6,235 bases of DNA from Chromatiales bacterium. GTDB taxonomy: Bacteria; Pseudomonadota; Gammaproteobacteria; CAMYNG01. The stretch covers positions 1 to 6,235 of the forward strand of contig JALSIK010000029.1 in the NCBI GenBank assembly GCA_026990045.1, written 5' to 3'. Below the pieces are notes generated by a model. It was given only the letters and a program-made list of their open reading frames with translations, searched no databases and was not told where the DNA came from. Made by a program: the position numbers and the translations under genes. Shown one piece after another: positions 4,963-6,235 of this stretch (the stretch's first letter is position 1; each line of letters begins with the position of its first letter).

Positions 4963-6235
4963 ATGGAACGTTCGAGACTCGGCGAGCTGGCCGTCCGGGC
5001 CGGCCTGATACTCGGTTTCCTTCTGGGGGGCGCCGGCGGGGCCCACGCCTTCTCCGGCGGCATCAGCGGCTACTCGGGCCGGGAAGGCGTCACCTGTGAC
5101 AGCTGCCACCAGCCGGCCAACTTCAACCAGGCGTTCGTGAGGATCGAAGGCCCGGCGGCGGTGGCGCCCGGGGCCCTGGGCAGTTACACCCTCACCCTCA
5201 GCGTGGGCGAGTTCCCCGCGTCGGGGGTCGATCTCGCCGCCAGCGGCGGGACCATCATCGATACCAACGCCTCGGGGACCCGGATCCTCAACGGCGAGCT
5301 GACCCACACCGCCCCTTTCAACCAGTTCCTGGTCACCCTCACCTTCGACTGGCGCGCGCCCACCACGCCCGGCACCTACACGCTCTATGCCGCCGGGCTG
5401 GCCGCCGACCTCAGCGGGGACACCACCTTCGACGATACCGTGACCACGACCTTCAATGTCACGGTCGCGGCGTCGAATCAACCCCCGGTGGCCGTCATCA
5501 CCTCGCTGGGCACGGTGGAAGCGGGCCAGGTCCTGACCCTCGATGGCAGCGGCTCCAACGATCCCGACGGCACCATCGTGTCCTATGCCTGGGACTTCGG
5601 CGACGGCACCACCGGCACCGGCGTTCAGGTGGACCACGTTTACGCCACCCCGGGCACCTATACCGTAACCCTCACCGTGACCGACGACCAGGGGGCCACG
5701 GGTACCGACACCAAGGTCATCACTGTCACCGCGCCGGCTGCCCCCAAGCCGCCGGTGGCCAACGCCGGCGGACCCTACAGCGGCATCGTCAACGGCCCCG
5801 TGCAGATGGACGGTTCCGCGTCCACCGATCCCGACGGCACCATCGTGTCCTATGCCTGGGACTTCGGCGACGGCACCACCGGCACCGGCGTCATGCCCAC
5901 CCACACCTATACCGCCGCGGGGGTCTATACCGTGACCCTGACGGTGACCGACAACGACGGCCTCACCGCCACCGCCACCACCACCGCCACCATCGTGGTG
6001 CCATCCCCGCCGGTGGCCGATCCGGGAGGCCCCTACAGCGGGCAGGTGGGCCAGCCGGTGGCGTTCGACGGCAGCCGATCCATGGATCCCGACGGAACCA
6101 TCGTGAGCTACCGCTGGTTCTTCGGTGACAACACCGAGGGCACCGGGCCCACGCCCACGCACACCTACACGGCGGCGGGAACCTACACCGTGACCCTGAC
6201 GGTGACCGACAACGACGGTCTCAGGGACACCGCGG
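4963..6235 (+). CDS. Exported single-CxxCH haem protein with PKD repeats, 3'-truncated
   Basis: At least 424 residues, still open at the right edge. The start at 4963 has AAGGGGAG about nine bases upstream and a good signal peptide: basic MERSRLGELAVR, a hydrophobic core, and AHA before a likely cut after residue 29. C45, C48 and H49 (CDSCH) form a c-type haem site just after the signal. Residues 55-168 form a beta-rich domain with GVDLAASGGTI, GELTHTAP, LTFDWRAPTTPGTYTLYAAG; this order of motifs, directly after CxxCH, resembles the choice-of-anchor V type domain (from memory). Three PKD repeats follow at about 174-257, 263-346 and 349-424+, each with DPDGTIVSY, W-FGD and GTYTVTLTVTD. The expected place is the periplasm, cell surface or medium, with a C-terminal anchor or sorting domain beyond the edge. 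It may bind polymer or surface partners through the PKD repeats while the haem acts in redox; that role is inference. It is not obviously linked to mtfA. Confidence 0.9.
   Translation, partial: MERSRLGELAVRAGLILGFLLGGAGGAHAFSGGISGYSGREGVTCDSCHQPANFNQAFVRIEGPAAVAPGALGSYTLTLSVGEFPASGVDLAASGGTIIDTNASGTRILNGELTHTAPFNQFLVTLTFDWRAPTTPGTYTLYAAGLAADLSGDTTFDDTVTTTFNVTVAASNQPPVAVITSLGTVEAGQVLTLDGSGSNDPDGTIVSYAWDFGDGTTGTGVQVDHVYATPGTYTVTLTVTDDQGATGTDTKVITVTAPAAPKPPVANAGGPYSGIVNGPVQMDGSASTDPDGTIVSYAWDFGDGTTGTGVMPTHTYTAAGVYTVTLTVTDNDGLTATATTTATIVVPSPPVADPGGPYSGQVGQPVAFDGSRSMDPDGTIVSYRWFFGDNTEGTGPTPTHTYTAAGTYTVTLTVTDNDGLRDTA
5559..5624 (+). repeat. 66-nt exact direct repeat within PKD repeats, copy 1
   Basis: Bases 5559-5624 are identical to 5826-5891, 267 bp apart, covering the codons for DPDGTIVSYAWDFGDG and the next six codons. 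Synonymous positions match throughout, which suggests recent duplication or gene conversion between PKD repeat units. Confidence 0.9.
5826..5891 (+). repeat. 66-nt exact direct repeat within PKD repeats, copy 2
   Basis: The second copy of the 66-nt repeat. The same unit's end also shares 32 exact bases (5929-5960) with the third PKD repeat (6187-6218), 258 bp downstream, so exchange has probably involved all three units. Confidence 0.9.

Noticed and set aside
4798..6162. 454-codon open frame on the minus strand with a Gly/His-rich, repetitive translation
   Set aside because: It is antisense to the PKD protein gene, whose frame has a ribosome binding site, signal peptide, haem motif and recognisable repeats. 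High GC opens the opposite strand, and the repeats simply mirror the PKD units.

Overview
This is a GC-rich window with short intergenic gaps, good Shine-Dalgarno sites and gene families typical of a chemolithotrophic or sulfur-handling gammaproteobacterium (Chromatiales/Ectothiorhodospiraceae-like). That placement is an inference from gene content and composition; there is no rRNA or other marker. Both edges cut genes: a Crp/Fnr regulator on the left and a PKD-repeat secreted protein on the right.

Left half (1-3070): a minus-strand cluster reads, in transcription order, a Cys4/ankyrin-repeat cytoplasmic protein (2711-2073), the N-terminal half of a YeeE/YedE sulfur transporter (2039-1401), its C-terminal half (1404-988, start overlapping the previous stop as ATGA), and an exported rhodanese-like protein (853-482) that lacks the catalytic cysteine and the normal C-terminus. 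The cluster is bracketed by two Crp/Fnr-type regulators. One is the truncated gene at 2-472, convergent with the rhodanese. The other is complete (3071-3793) and divergent from the ankyrin gene. Both keep the ExxSR recognition-helix motif that in FNR reads TTGAT half-sites. The shared upstream region holds an FNR-like box (TTGTTACTGAGCAA), a 13-bp perfect palindrome and a perfect 12-bp-stem hairpin just ahead of the regulator's ribosome binding site. The simplest reading is a redox- or sulfur-responsive module: a regulator, a split sulfur-species transporter, a periplasmic sulfur-binding partner and a Cys-rich cytoplasmic protein of unknown role.

Right half (3071-6235): the complete Crp/Fnr gene converges, with a 5-bp gap, on an mtfA-type M90 zinc peptidase (4551-3799). 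A 411-bp gap (4552-4962) follows, with an AT-rich promoter-like core and then a run of strong inverted repeats. It leads into a large exported protein that starts at 4963 and stays open to the window end. That protein has a signal peptide, one CxxCH haem-c motif, a beta-rich domain like those seen in choice-of-anchor haem proteins, and at least three PKD repeats, two of which share 66 identical nucleotides.

No tRNA, rRNA, transposase, CRISPR array or phage gene was seen.
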